Source: Haemophilus parahaemolyticus (lineage in GTDB: Bacteria > Pseudomonadota > Gammaproteobacteria > Enterobacterales > Pasteurellaceae). Taken from it: a stretch of DNA of 16,891 nucleotides. Position 1 is the first letter of the stretch. Every line of letters begins with the position of its first letter. The stretch lies in NCBI RefSeq assembly GCF_018373095.1, contig NZ_JAHAHT010000031.1:1-16891 (forward strand). Direction: 5' to 3'. Positions 7,034-13,989 of this stretch are shown piece by piece. Under the pieces are notes generated by a model that saw only the letters and a program-made list of their open reading frames with translations, did no database searches and was not told the origin of the DNA. The translations under genes and the position numbers were made by a program.

Positions 7034-7039
7034 TATAAT
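7034..7039 (+). promoter_or_regulatory. Perfect -10 hexamer just upstream of the heptosyltransferase start
   Basis: TATAAT at 7034-7039, with a second -10-like TATACT at 7041-7046, sits only 9 bases before the ATG at 7049. A transcript started from it would begin at or within a few bases of the start codon. No good -35 is seen at the right distance, and there is no Shine-Dalgarno sequence. Confidence 0.35.
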
Positions 7040-7048
7040 TTATACTAT

Positions 7049-8092
7049 ATGAAAAATCCCCTATCCCTCTGCATTCTTCGCCTCTCTGCGATTGGCGATG
7101 TCTGCCATACCCTTGCTGTCGTGCAAGCTATTCAACGCCAATATCCCGATGCAGAAATTACTTGGATTATTGGTAAAACTGAAGCAATGCTGATGCAAGA
7201 TCTCCCTAATGTGACGTTAATTCCGTTTGATAAAAAATCTAGCTGGAAAAATATCTTTACAATTTGGAAACAGCTTGCCCACAAGCGGTTTGATTTTCTG
7301 CTTAATATGCAAACTGCATTTCGAGCTTCTATTCTTTCACTTGGCATTAAAGCGGATAAAAAAATGGGGTTTAACAAAGATCGAGCCCGTGAAATGCAGT
7401 GGCTTTTTACCAATCAAAAGGTGGAACAAACCACATCGCCGCACGTGTTAGATGGGCAGATGATGTTTGCCAAAGCGATTGGCGTAACTGATTTAACCCC
7501 AAAATGGCAATTGCCAATTCCTGCGGAAACGGTTGAAAAAGCGAAACAGTGGCTTGATCCAATGCGTAAAAATGTGGTGATTTCTCCTTGTTCCAGCAAG
7601 GCAGAAAAAGATTGGTTAATAGAGCGTTATGCTGACATTGCGAATTGGTTGATAGCACAAAACATCAACGTGATTTTGGTTGGTTCGCCTGCAAAACGTG
7701 AACTGGAAATGACCGCTTGTATTCAGCAACTTGCCCCGAATGTGCAGAATTTGGTAGGGAAAACGTCGCTAAAAGAGCTTGCTGCCCTCTTAAAATTAGC
7801 AGATCTAGTGATTTCGCCTGACACTGGCTCAGCCCACATTGCAAGTATTCAAGGCACACCTGTGATAGGGCTTTATGCGATTCACAATCCGCGTCGTACT
7901 GCACCTTACAATGATCAGCAAAATGTGATTTCTGTTTATGATGAAGTAGTGCAAACTTATTACGGTAAACCGTGGCAAGCACTTCCTTGGGCAACTAAAG
8001 CGAAATCCAAAACAGGTGAGAATTTAATGGCAAGAATTTCGGTAGAAAGTGTGAAGCAAAAAGTAGTTGAAATCTTGGCAATAAATAGGTAA
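7049..8092 (+). CDS. opsX: LPS inner-core heptosyltransferase I (GT9, OpsX type)
   Basis: A 347-residue ADP-heptose:LPS heptosyltransferase of glycosyltransferase family 9, acting at the inner face of the cytoplasmic membrane to add heptose to Kdo-lipid A. The N-terminus ILRLSAIGDVCHTLAVVQ holds the conserved catalytic Asp (about residue 17) of the family's SAIGD motif. The second domain has ISPCSSKAEKDW (about 178-189) and the ADP-heptose binding motif SPDTGSAHIAS (about 256-266). The close LSAIGDVCH and TGSAH context resembles Haemophilus OpsX more than WaaF or WaaQ. It is downstream of dpp but separated by 97 bases with hairpins, so it is probably a separate transcription unit. The start has no ribosome binding site. 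An uptake core is on the plus strand at 7281-7289, and a full uptake sequence on the minus strand at 7711-7720. Confidence 0.82.
   Translation: MKNPLSLCILRLSAIGDVCHTLAVVQAIQRQYPDAEITWIIGKTEAMLMQDLPNVTLIPFDKKSSWKNIFTIWKQLAHKRFDFLLNMQTAFRASILSLGIKADKKMGFNKDRAREMQWLFTNQKVEQTTSPHVLDGQMMFAKAIGVTDLTPKWQLPIPAETVEKAKQWLDPMRKNVVISPCSSKAEKDWLIERYADIANWLIAQNINVILVGSPAKRELEMTACIQQLAPNVQNLVGKTSLKELAALLKLADLVISPDTGSAHIASIQGTPVIGLYAIHNPRRTAPYNDQQNVISVYDEVVQTYYGKPWQALPWATKAKSKTGENLMARISVESVKQKVVEILAINR
7711..7720 (-). repeat. DNA uptake signal sequence (ACAAGCGGTC)
   Basis: The plus strand reads GACCGCTTGT, the exact complement of the A. pleuropneumoniae-type uptake core. It lies inside the heptosyltransferase gene. 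Shorter or variant cores occur at 2031-2039 (-), 7281-7289 (+), 11564-11572 (-), 12094-12103 (+), 12187-12195 (-), 13517-13526 (-) and 15608-15617 (+). Confidence 0.75.
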
Positions 8093-8098
8093 TTTATC

Positions 8099-8116
8099 TG
8101 TAATTTTTGATTTACA
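8099..8116 (+). promoter_or_regulatory. TyrR box upstream of tyrA
   Basis: TGTAATTTTTGATTTACA has the exact 18-base layout of the TyrR consensus TGTAAA-N6-TTTACA and matches 11 of its 12 fixed positions. It overlaps the predicted -35 (8107-8112), so TyrR bound with tyrosine should repress tyrA, as in enteric bacteria. Haemophilus is known to have a TyrR protein. Confidence 0.65.
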
Positions 8117-8134
8117 ATAAGTAAATAATAATAA
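8107..8134 (+). promoter_or_regulatory. Predicted tyrA promoter
   Basis: TTGATT (8107-8112) and TAATAA (8129-8134) are 16 bases apart, just downstream of the opsX stop. Transcription would start near 8141, giving a leader of about 15 bases that includes the AAGGAT ribosome binding site. Confidence 0.45.
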
Positions 8135-8155
8135 ACATAACATCAAGGATAAATT

Positions 8156-9274
8156 ATGCCATTAAACCCTTTACGCGAAAAAATTGATCAGGTTGATCGT
8201 GAGTTGATAGACTTACTTTCTGAACGTTTAAAATTAGTGGCGGAAGTGGGAAAAGTGAAGTCGGAACACGGCATTCCCGTCTATGCACCAGAGCGTGAAA
8301 AAGCGATGATTGAAGCTCGCAGAACCGAAGCTGAAATGCAAGGCGTACCTGCGGATCTGATTGAGGATGTACTCAGACGCGTGATGCGAGAATCCTATGC
8401 CAACGAGAACAAACACGGCTTTAAGCAAGTGAATCCGAATATTCAAAAGATCGTGATTGTGGGTGGACTTGGCAAATTAGGGCGATTATTTAACCGCTTT
8501 CTGAGTTTGTCGGGCTACCAAGTGGTAAGCCTTGATCAAAATGATTGGGTTCAAGCTGAAACCATTTTGGCGGGGGCTGATTTGGTACTTGTTTGTGTGC
8601 CAATCAATAAAACGCTAGAAACGATTGAGCGCTTGCAACCTTTCTTAACTGAAAAGATGATTTTAGCTGATCTCACTTCAGTAAAAGCTCAACCGTTGCA
8701 AAAAATGTTAAAAGTGCATCAAGGAGCAGTGGTTGGGCTTCACCCAATGTTTGGTCCAGATACGCAAAGTTTAGCTAAGCAAGTGGTAGTTTGCTGCCAT
8801 GGGCGTGGAGCGGAGCAGTATGAATGGCTGTTAGAACAGATTAAAATCTGGGGGGCGAAAATTGAGGTGATTGATGCCAAAGAGCACGATCACGCAATGA
8901 CTTATATCCAAGCACTGCGCCACTTTTCGACTTTTATGTTTGGGCTACATTTATCAGAGCAGCCGATAAAACTTGAACAGCTATTAGCACTTTCTTCTCC
9001 TATTTACCGTTTAGAACTTGCGATGATAGGGCGTTTATTTGCTCAAGATGGGGCGTTGTATGCGGATATTATTTCGGATAAACCTGAAAATTTAACGACA
9101 ATTCAATCATTAAAAGCAACCTTTGAACAGAGCTTAAAATTCTTTGAAGAAAAAGATAGGGCGGGCTTTATTCAAGCTTTTGAAAAGGTACATCACTGGT
9201 TTGGAGATTATTCAGAACAATTTTTAAAAGAGAGTCAAGTGTTGTTGCAGCAAGCGAATGATTATCGAAAATAG
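8156..9274 (+). CDS. tyrA: Bifunctional chorismate mutase / prephenate dehydrogenase TyrA
   Basis: This 372-residue enzyme (E. coli 373) converts chorismate to prephenate and then to 4-hydroxyphenylpyruvate with NAD+, committing carbon to tyrosine. The N-terminal AroQ chorismate mutase helix (LREKIDQVDRELIDLLSERL) and APERE segment occupy residues 1-90. The dehydrogenase domain follows, with the nucleotide-binding GLGKLG turn (104-109), LHPMFGPD with the catalytic His at about 196, the IQALRHF segment (about 251-257) and SPIYRLELAM (281-290) for substrate and inhibitor binding. The start is supported by AAGGAT at 8145-8150 and by alignment to E. coli. TyrR control is indicated by the 8099 box. 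It appears to be a single-gene unit, not in an aroF-tyrA operon as in E. coli. Confidence 0.96.
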   Translation: MPLNPLREKIDQVDRELIDLLSERLKLVAEVGKVKSEHGIPVYAPEREKAMIEARRTEAEMQGVPADLIEDVLRRVMRESYANENKHGFKQVNPNIQKIVIVGGLGKLGRLFNRFLSLSGYQVVSLDQNDWVQAETILAGADLVLVCVPINKTLETIERLQPFLTEKMILADLTSVKAQPLQKMLKVHQGAVVGLHPMFGPDTQSLAKQVVVCCHGRGAEQYEWLLEQIKIWGAKIEVIDAKEHDHAMTYIQALRHFSTFMFGLHLSEQPIKLEQLLALSSPIYRLELAMIGRLFAQDGALYADIISDKPENLTTIQSLKATFEQSLKFFEEKDRAGFIQAFEKVHHWFGDYSEQFLKESQVLLQQANDYRK

Positions 9275-9329
9275 GCTTTTTCATTTATGTGGTATAGTTA
9301 TGGGATTAATCATCTTATTTGCTATTCCG

Positions 9330-10199
9330 TTATTTTGCTTTTCTTACTTTCGCCAACCAACTTACGGAAACCACAATCATTACAGCTCCAATCCAGAAGA
9401 ATGCACTCGGAGCGTGATCCCAAATTAACCAATCAAAAATACTTGAGAATATCACGCCCGTAAAGGCAAAAGGCACAATCACATTCGCAGGAGCGTGTTT
9501 GAATGCACGGGTGAGAAGAAGTTGGAAAACTAAACCAAATCCACTCACTAACAGTAACAAGCCCAATTCATATAAGTCAGGTATTTTCCATTGATGAATA
9601 AAGAACATTGGCAGTAACAGCGTACCGATTAAATGGAAGTAGAACACGATATTTTTCGGTGAATTGTGTTTATTCAACTCTTGCAAGCTAATAAACGCCA
9701 TCGCTGCCAATATTGCACCACCTAAACCAATCAGCACATAAATTGGTTCAAATGAGTCATTTTGGTTAGAAAGCAGAATAATCGATACGCCAGTAAAACC
9801 TATCAAACTTAACCCTAACACATTAAGCGGTGTTTTTTCATGGAAAAAAAGCAATAAAATTGGCACAAACAGAGCTGATGTGTTCATCAATAAAACTGAA
9901 ATCGAAAGTGGGAGAAATTTCACTACGTAGAAATTAATTAGCATACTGCCCACACCTGCCAAGTTACGCAGAACTAAAAATTTCCATTGGCTCGTTTCAA
10001 CTTTGAAATCTTTATCTTTAATCATAAACGGTAGTAAAAACAGCAAACCGATTAAGAAACGAGAAAACAGCGTTTCACTGGCTGGCATTGTATCAGAGGC
10101 AGTTTTCACAAATACGTTCATTAACGTGATGCTGAAGTAAGCGGAAATAATAAAGATAGTCGCTTTATGGTAAAGCGAGCTGGCGGATTCGGTTTGCAT
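9330..10199 (-). CDS. EamA/DMT-family inner-membrane transporter
   Basis: A 289-residue hydrophobic protein of the drug/metabolite transporter superfamily, with about ten predicted membrane helices in two EamA repeats. The first repeat begins ATIFIISAYFSITLMNVFV and carries the family-typical ASETLFSRF segment; the second begins near PIYVLIGLGGAILAAMAF. The substrate cannot be told from sequence; family members export amino acids or other metabolites. I chose the ATG at 10199 (MQTESASS), preceded by a weak AAGAGA, because it gives the usual family length. An in-frame ATG at 10283 adds 28 polar residues, has no ribosome binding site, and lies across an uptake-like sequence. It is convergent with tyrA (55-base gap, no clear terminator) and divergent from sohB. 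Confidence 0.85.
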   Translation of the reverse strand: MQTESASSLYHKATIFIISAYFSITLMNVFVKTASDTMPASETLFSRFLIGLLFLLPFMIKDKDFKVETSQWKFLVLRNLAGVGSMLINFYVVKFLPLSISVLLMNTSALFVPILLLFFHEKTPLNVLGLSLIGFTGVSIILLSNQNDSFEPIYVLIGLGGAILAAMAFISLQELNKHNSPKNIVFYFHLIGTLLLPMFFIHQWKIPDLYELGLLLLVSGFGLVFQLLLTRAFKHAPANVIVPFAFTGVIFSSIFDWLIWDHAPSAFFWIGAVMIVVSVSWLAKVRKAK

Positions 10200-10317
10200 A
10201 TTGTTCTCTTTTGGTGGGCTTCTCCAAATTATCGGTAAATCGTTCAAAGAAATCAACCGCTTTTCGGCAATTTTTCGCGCCATTTAGCAGATGAAATATT
10301 TGATTTTAAGCCTCTAT

Positions 10318-10345
10318 TTGAAAAGATCTCAAAATCATTCATAAT
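10318..10345 (+). promoter_or_regulatory. Predicted sohB promoter
   Basis: TTGAAA (10318-10323) and CATAAT (10340-10345) are separated by 16 bases, 78 bases before the sohB ATG. It is a good sigma70-like match. Confidence 0.5.
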
Positions 10346-10368
10346 GTAAAGACGCTAAATAATGAATA

Positions 10369-10378
10369 ACAAGCGGTC
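10369..10378 (+). repeat. DNA uptake signal sequence (ACAAGCGGTC) in an intergenic region
   Basis: A full ACAAGCGGTC is followed by AAATTT, matching the extended A. pleuropneumoniae-type uptake signal. It lies between the divergent DMT gene and sohB, flanked by an 8-base inverted repeat (ATGAATAA 10362-10369, TTATTCAT 10383-10390). Confidence 0.8.
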
Positions 10379-10422
10379 AAATTTATTCATCATTTTACCC
10401 ATTAACAAAGGAACCTATTTCA

Positions 10423-11475
10423 ATGTGGAAAGAAATTTTACTTAACTACGGCATTTTCTTATTAGAACTTCTCACTATCTTCGGCGTGGTTGCTGTAATC
10501 GTGATGATTATTTTAGAAAGCAAAAAACACCCAGAAAACGGCACGATTGTACTAACCGATTTTTCTGAAAAATACAAAGAAGAGAAAGAGTCACTTGAAG
10601 CGTTTTTTCTCAGCGAAGAAGCGCTAAAACAAAAAGAGAAAGCTGAGAAAAAAGAGGCGAAAGCCAAAGCGAAGGCAGAGAAAAAACGCTTAAAAGAGGG
10701 CGAGAAAAAACCTACAGAAGAGCAAAAATCTCGCTTATTCGTATTAGATTTTAATGGAGATGTGCACGCTCACGCTGTTAATGCTTTACGCCGAGAAATT
10801 ACTGCTGTGATTTCGATTGCGAAACCAGAAGATGAAGTGTTGCTTAAACTCGAAAGCCCTGGCGGTGTTGTACATGGCTATGGATTAGCGGCTTCTCAAT
10901 TACAACGCTTGCGTGAGCGTAATATTCCGCTGACCGTAGCCGTCGATAAAGTTGCTGCAAGTGGAGGCTATATGATGGCATGTGTCGCGAATAAAATTGT
11001 TTCTGCACCTTTTGCGATTATCGGTTCTGTGGGCGTAGTGGCTGAAGTGCCAAACATTCACCGCTTGCTCAAAAAACACGATGTCGATGTAGATGTAATG
11101 ACGGCGGGCGAATTTAAACGTACTGTGACTTTTATGGGGGAAAACACCGAAAAAGGTAAACAAAAATTCCAACAAGAGTTAGAGGAAACCCACCAGTTAT
11201 TCAAGCAATTTGTGCGTGAGAACCGCCCACAATTAGATATTGAAAAAATTGCAACGGGAGAGCACTGGTTCGGCAAGCAAGCACTTGAGTTGAATTTGAT
11301 TGATGAGATTTCAACCAGTGATGATTTACTTGTGAAAGCAGTTGAAAACAAAAAAATTATTGAAATCAAATATAAAGAGAAGAAAAATCTGACCAAACGC
11401 ATTGGCTTACAGATGGAAGAATCGATTGGTAATGTGATTACTAAGCTCGTGAATAAGCGTGTGGATGTGATGTAA
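10423..11475 (+). CDS. sohB: SohB inner-membrane/periplasmic S49 peptidase
   Basis: A 350-residue S49-family serine protease related to SppA. It has one N-terminal membrane anchor (about residues 8-30), then a very Lys/Glu/Ala-rich, probably helical linker (about 50-100). The peptidase domain follows, with LESPGGVVHGYG (about 143-154), the nucleophile Ser in VAASGGYMMA (about 180) and the general-base Lys in AGEFKRT (about 232). This Ser/Lys dyad is the SohB arrangement. E. coli sohB was found as a multicopy suppressor of htrA (degP) loss, pointing to envelope protein turnover. Start ATG 10423 follows AAAGGA about 10 bases upstream. The downstream gene is convergent, with a shared hairpin. 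Confidence 0.92.
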   Translation: MWKEILLNYGIFLLELLTIFGVVAVIVMIILESKKHPENGTIVLTDFSEKYKEEKESLEAFFLSEEALKQKEKAEKKEAKAKAKAEKKRLKEGEKKPTEEQKSRLFVLDFNGDVHAHAVNALRREITAVISIAKPEDEVLLKLESPGGVVHGYGLAASQLQRLRERNIPLTVAVDKVAASGGYMMACVANKIVSAPFAIIGSVGVVAEVPNIHRLLKKHDVDVDVMTAGEFKRTVTFMGENTEKGKQKFQQELEETHQLFKQFVRENRPQLDIEKIATGEHWFGKQALELNLIDEISTSDDLLVKAVENKKIIEIKYKEKKNLTKRIGLQMEESIGNVITKLVNKRVDVM

Positions 11476-11483
11476 TTGAGTCT

Positions 11484-11510
11484 AGGGCTTTTGACATTGG
11501 CAAAAGCCCT
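11484..11510. terminator. Shared hairpin between convergent sohB and cpdA
   Basis: AGGGCTTTTG (11484-11493) and CAAAAGCCCT (11501-11510) form a perfect 10-bp stem with a seven-base loop, eight bases after the sohB stop and six before the cpdA stop. There is no long T run on either side, so it may be a weak bidirectional terminator. Confidence 0.6.
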
Positions 11511-11516
11511 TCAAGA

Positions 11517-12356
11517 TTAGTAACCAGTTGCTTCAAAATTTGGTAAAAACGCTTGCGTTTTTAACCGCTTGACTTCCGTTTCAATGCGTCCATCCTCAAA
11601 CAAGAAAAGCTCTCGCCAACCTTGTGGGAGATTATCTAAGGTAAAATCATCGCAATTTGGCTTAAATTGAATACAAGTGGAAGGCGTGGAAAGAATGCGG
11701 ATACCATTCCAAATCGCATCTACTTCTTGATGAATATGCCCGTGTAAAATCGCTTTTACATTCGGGTAAAGTGCTAAAATTTCTGCCAATGTATCGCTAT
11801 TTTTAAGGCTGTGTTGATCTAACCACGCTGAGTGGGTACACAAAATATTGTGGTGCAATACCACCAGCGTGAAGCGTTCAGGATTTTCGCTCAACTTTTG
11901 ATTAAGCCACGCCAATTGCCCTTTAGACAAATAGCCACTCGGGGCAGCAGCAACTTGGCTGTTGAGCATTAAAATCTGCCAATGATCGCCTGCAAAAATC
12001 TGTTTTTCGGGGCGAATATAATCAAACTTGCCTAACAACAAGCTCATTTGTGGTTGCTGGTCGTGATTGCCTTCTAGCCAAAATACAGGCTTTGCAAGCG
12101 GTCGAATCATCTCAGCAAAATGCAAATAACCTTCAAATTGATGATCTTGGATTAAATCACCTGTTGCTAAAATTGCATCAAAATCAACCGCTTGTGTTTG
12201 CATCTCTGCTTGGATTTCATCTAATACAGCTTGAAAACTTGCGTGCGTATTAACGCCAAGCAGATCTTTTGTGACATCAGAGAAAAGATGTGGGTCGGTG
12301 ATTTGGAGTAATTTTATAACCGACTGCTTTGGCTCAAGTGAATAAAAAGTATTCAT
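11517..12356 (-). CDS. cpdA: 3',5'-cyclic-AMP phosphodiesterase CpdA (Icc)
   Basis: A 279-residue class III cAMP phosphodiesterase of the calcineurin-like metallophosphatase fold, which hydrolyses cAMP to AMP in the cytoplasm. All metal-binding motifs are present: TDPHLF (Asp21, His23), ATGDLIQD (Asp67), EGNHD (Asn97, His98), VVLHHN (about 168-169) and LHGHIHQE (His207, His209). In Haemophilus, Icc limits cAMP and so affects CRP-dependent competence and sugar-starvation genes. An AGGAA sits about 10 bases before the start codon. It is divergent from tyrS and the candidate small RNA, and carries three uptake-core variants within the gene. Confidence 0.93.
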   Translation of the reverse strand: MNTFYSLEPKQSVIKLLQITDPHLFSDVTKDLLGVNTHASFQAVLDEIQAEMQTQAVDFDAILATGDLIQDHQFEGYLHFAEMIRPLAKPVFWLEGNHDQQPQMSLLLGKFDYIRPEKQIFAGDHWQILMLNSQVAAAPSGYLSKGQLAWLNQKLSENPERFTLVVLHHNILCTHSAWLDQHSLKNSDTLAEILALYPNVKAILHGHIHQEVDAIWNGIRILSTPSTCIQFKPNCDDFTLDNLPQGWRELFLFEDGRIETEVKRLKTQAFLPNFEATGY

Positions 12357-12545
12357 TTTATAATTTCCTAAATTGATGATGATACTTTACTGATTTATGC
12401 AACGAAGATCAGCAACCAATATTCAAAAATGAGAAGTATGTTGGATTTTTTTTTCATTTTGCAATGAAAATTGCTTTCAAAAACAGAGTTCAGTCTATTT
12501 TTTAATCAGTCAATTATTTGAGAATTATTTTTATTTATAAATTTC

Positions 12546-12574
12546 TTGACTAACTTGATGATAATCATTATTAT
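12546..12574 (+). promoter_or_regulatory. Strong sigma70-like promoter of a candidate small RNA
   Basis: TTGACT (12546-12551) and TATTAT (12569-12574) are separated by exactly 17 bases, one of the best promoter matches in the window. The Fur-like box lies within the spacer. The predicted transcription start is near 12581. Confidence 0.65.
12554..12572 (+). promoter_or_regulatory. Fur box between -35 and -10 of the small-RNA promoter
   Basis: CTTGATGATAATCATTATT matches the classic 19-base Fur consensus GATAATGATAATCATTATC at 15 of 19 positions, with 12 of the last 13 exact. Placement between the promoter hexamers implies repression by iron-loaded Fur. Confidence 0.6.
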
Positions 12575-12580
12575 TTGCAG

Positions 12581-12657
12581 AAATTCCAAATAATAATAAT
12601 AGGTAATCACTCCAACTCTTTACGCCGTATTTCCCCACAAAATACGGTGTTTTTTTT
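12581..12657 (+). ncRNA. Candidate Fur-repressed small regulatory RNA
   Basis: A transcript of about 77 nt is predicted from the start site after the TATTAT box to the terminator T run. It contains no ATG frame. It has an AU-rich 5' half (AATAATAATAATAGG) and a middle segment ACUCCAACUCUUU, and ends in the terminator hairpin with a C-rich loop, CCCCACA, that could pair with GU-rich or Shine-Dalgarno sequences. Fur-controlled small RNAs such as RyhB, and HrrF in Haemophilus, have this layout; HrrF is reported as Pasteurellaceae-specific. I cannot confirm that this is its ortholog. A tyrS leader is the alternative, but tyrS has its own promoter past the terminator. Confidence 0.55.
12622..12657 (+). 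terminator. Strong intrinsic terminator upstream of tyrS
   Basis: ACGCCGTATTT (12622-12632) pairs over all 11 positions (one G-T wobble) with AAATACGGTGT (12640-12650), with a CCCCACA loop and T8. No gene precedes it on this strand for over 1100 bases, so it must end a non-coding transcript, most simply the one starting near 12581. Confidence 0.85.
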
Positions 12658-12684
12658 CATTTTTTTTTTCAAAGCCGTTATAAT
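12656..12684 (+). promoter_or_regulatory. Predicted tyrS promoter with poly-T spacer
   Basis: A perfect TATAAT (12679-12684) lies 17 bases from a weak TTCATT (12656-12661). The spacer is mostly a T run (12660-12669). The start near 12691 gives a short leader to the AAGGA ribosome binding site (12708-12712). Confidence 0.5.
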
Positions 12685-12717
12685 AGAATCATTTTTCAGC
12701 CTATTTTAAGGAATATT

Positions 12718-13908
12718 ATGAGCCAATCAATCGAAACGATTCTTGCCGAGCTTAAGCGTGGTGTAGAAGATATTTACTCCGAAGCCGATTTAATCGAAAA
12801 ACTTAAAGAAAACCGTCCATTACGTGTAAAACTGGGTGCAGACCCAACAGCGCCTGATATTCATTTAGGTCACACGGTGGTATTAAATAAACTGCGTCAA
12901 TTCCAAAATTTTGGGCACGAAGTTATCTTCTTAATTGGTGACTTCACCGCAACTGTGGGCGATCCTTCAGGCAAAAATGCTACTCGCCCACCACTTTCTC
13001 GTGAAGATGTATTACGAAATGCAGAAACCTACAAAGAGCAGATTTTCAAAATTTTAGATCCGCAAAAAACCCGCATCGTGTTCAATTCAGACTGGTTGGG
13101 TGAATTAGGCACAGTAGGAATGATCCGCTTAGCCTCAAATTACACTGTTGCACGTATGCTTGAGCGTGATGACTTCAAAAAACGCTTTGCAAATCAACAA
13201 TCTATCGCGATCCACGAGTTCATTTACCCATTATTGCAAGGTCACGACTCGGTAGCATTAGAAGCCGATGTGGAACTCGGTGGTACAGACCAAACCTTCA
13301 ACTTATTGATTGGTCGTGAATTACAGAAATCTGCAGGGCAAAAACCACAGGTGGCAATGACTTTACCGCTTTTAGTAGGTTTAGATGGCGAGAAAAAAAT
13401 GTCGAAATCGCTCGGTAACTATATTGGCGTAGCTGAAGCCCCAAGCGAAATGTTTGGCAAAATTATGTCAATCTCTGACGAGTTAATGTGGGATTGGTAT
13501 AATTTACTCTCTTTCCGACCGCTTGCAGAAATTGCACAGTTAAAAGTGGACGTGGAAGCAGGTAAAAACCCGCGTGATGTGAAGATTTTACTCGCAAAAG
13601 AAATCATCACACGTTTCCACAATGAAGAAGCAGCAAATGCTGCGGAACAAGAATTCATTAACCGTTTCCAAAAAGGTGCGATACCAGATGAAATGCCAGA
13701 ATTTACCTTTGAAGGTGAAATTGGCTTAGCTACCTTATTAAAAGAGACTGGTTTAGTGCCATCAACTTCTGAAGCAATCCGCTCTGCTCAACAAGGTGGA
13801 GTGAAAATTGATGGTGAGAAAGTCGATGATGTTCGCCAAAACGCACAAAAAGGCACCTTTGTTTACCAAGTAGGTAAACGTAAATTTGCCCGTGTGACGG
13901 TGAAGTAA
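12718..13908 (+). CDS. tyrS: Tyrosyl-tRNA synthetase
   Basis: A 396-residue class I synthetase that charges tRNA-Tyr with tyrosine in the cytoplasm. It has the HIGH-type motif HLGH (49-52) in GADPTAPDIHLGHT, the tyrosine/ATP-site segments FTATVGDPSG and ELGGTDQTFN (about 186-195), the KMSKS motif (227-231), and a C-terminal S4 RNA-binding domain (about residues 335-395, with SEAIRSAQQGGVKIDG). The length agrees with Haemophilus-type TyrRS rather than the 424-residue E. coli form. Start ATG 12718 follows AAGGA. It ends in a long bidirectional terminator shared with hslO. Confidence 0.96.
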   Translation: MSQSIETILAELKRGVEDIYSEADLIEKLKENRPLRVKLGADPTAPDIHLGHTVVLNKLRQFQNFGHEVIFLIGDFTATVGDPSGKNATRPPLSREDVLRNAETYKEQIFKILDPQKTRIVFNSDWLGELGTVGMIRLASNYTVARMLERDDFKKRFANQQSIAIHEFIYPLLQGHDSVALEADVELGGTDQTFNLLIGRELQKSAGQKPQVAMTLPLLVGLDGEKKMSKSLGNYIGVAEAPSEMFGKIMSISDELMWDWYNLLSFRPLAEIAQLKVDVEAGKNPRDVKILLAKEIITRFHNEEAANAAEQEFINRFQKGAIPDEMPEFTFEGEIGLATLLKETGLVPSTSEAIRSAQQGGVKIDGEKVDDVRQNAQKGTFVYQVGKRKFARVTVK

Positions 13909-13925
13909 GATAATCAATAAAAACA

Positions 13926-13985
13926 AAAATGCTCTATTTCTTTATTAGTAGATGCTAATAATTCAGAGAAATAGAGCATTTTTTG
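13926..13985. terminator. Long bidirectional terminator between tyrS and hslO
   Basis: A 16-bp perfect stem (13926-13941 with 13967-13982; AAAATGCTCTATTTCT arm) is capped by a further 7-bp stem (TTATTAG 13942-13948, CTAATAA 13955-13961) with a five-base bulge. T runs follow on both strands, so it serves both convergent genes. Confidence 0.85.
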
Positions 13986-13989
13986 ATTT

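Noticed and set aside
10200..10283. N-terminal extension of the DMT transporter
   Set aside because: Polar, unlike EamA N-termini, without a ribosome binding site, and overlapping an uptake-like sequence.
12451..12470. TTTTCATT / AATGAAAA hairpin upstream of cpdA
   Set aside because: AT-only 8-bp stem in a very AT-rich stretch; no terminator tail and no clear promoter or regulator match. The rest of 12357-12545 shows nothing else I can support.
12581..12717. tRNA-sensing T-box leader for tyrS
   Set aside because: No T-box sequence or specifier stem is visible, the family is essentially Gram-positive, and tyrS has its own TATAAT downstream of the terminator.
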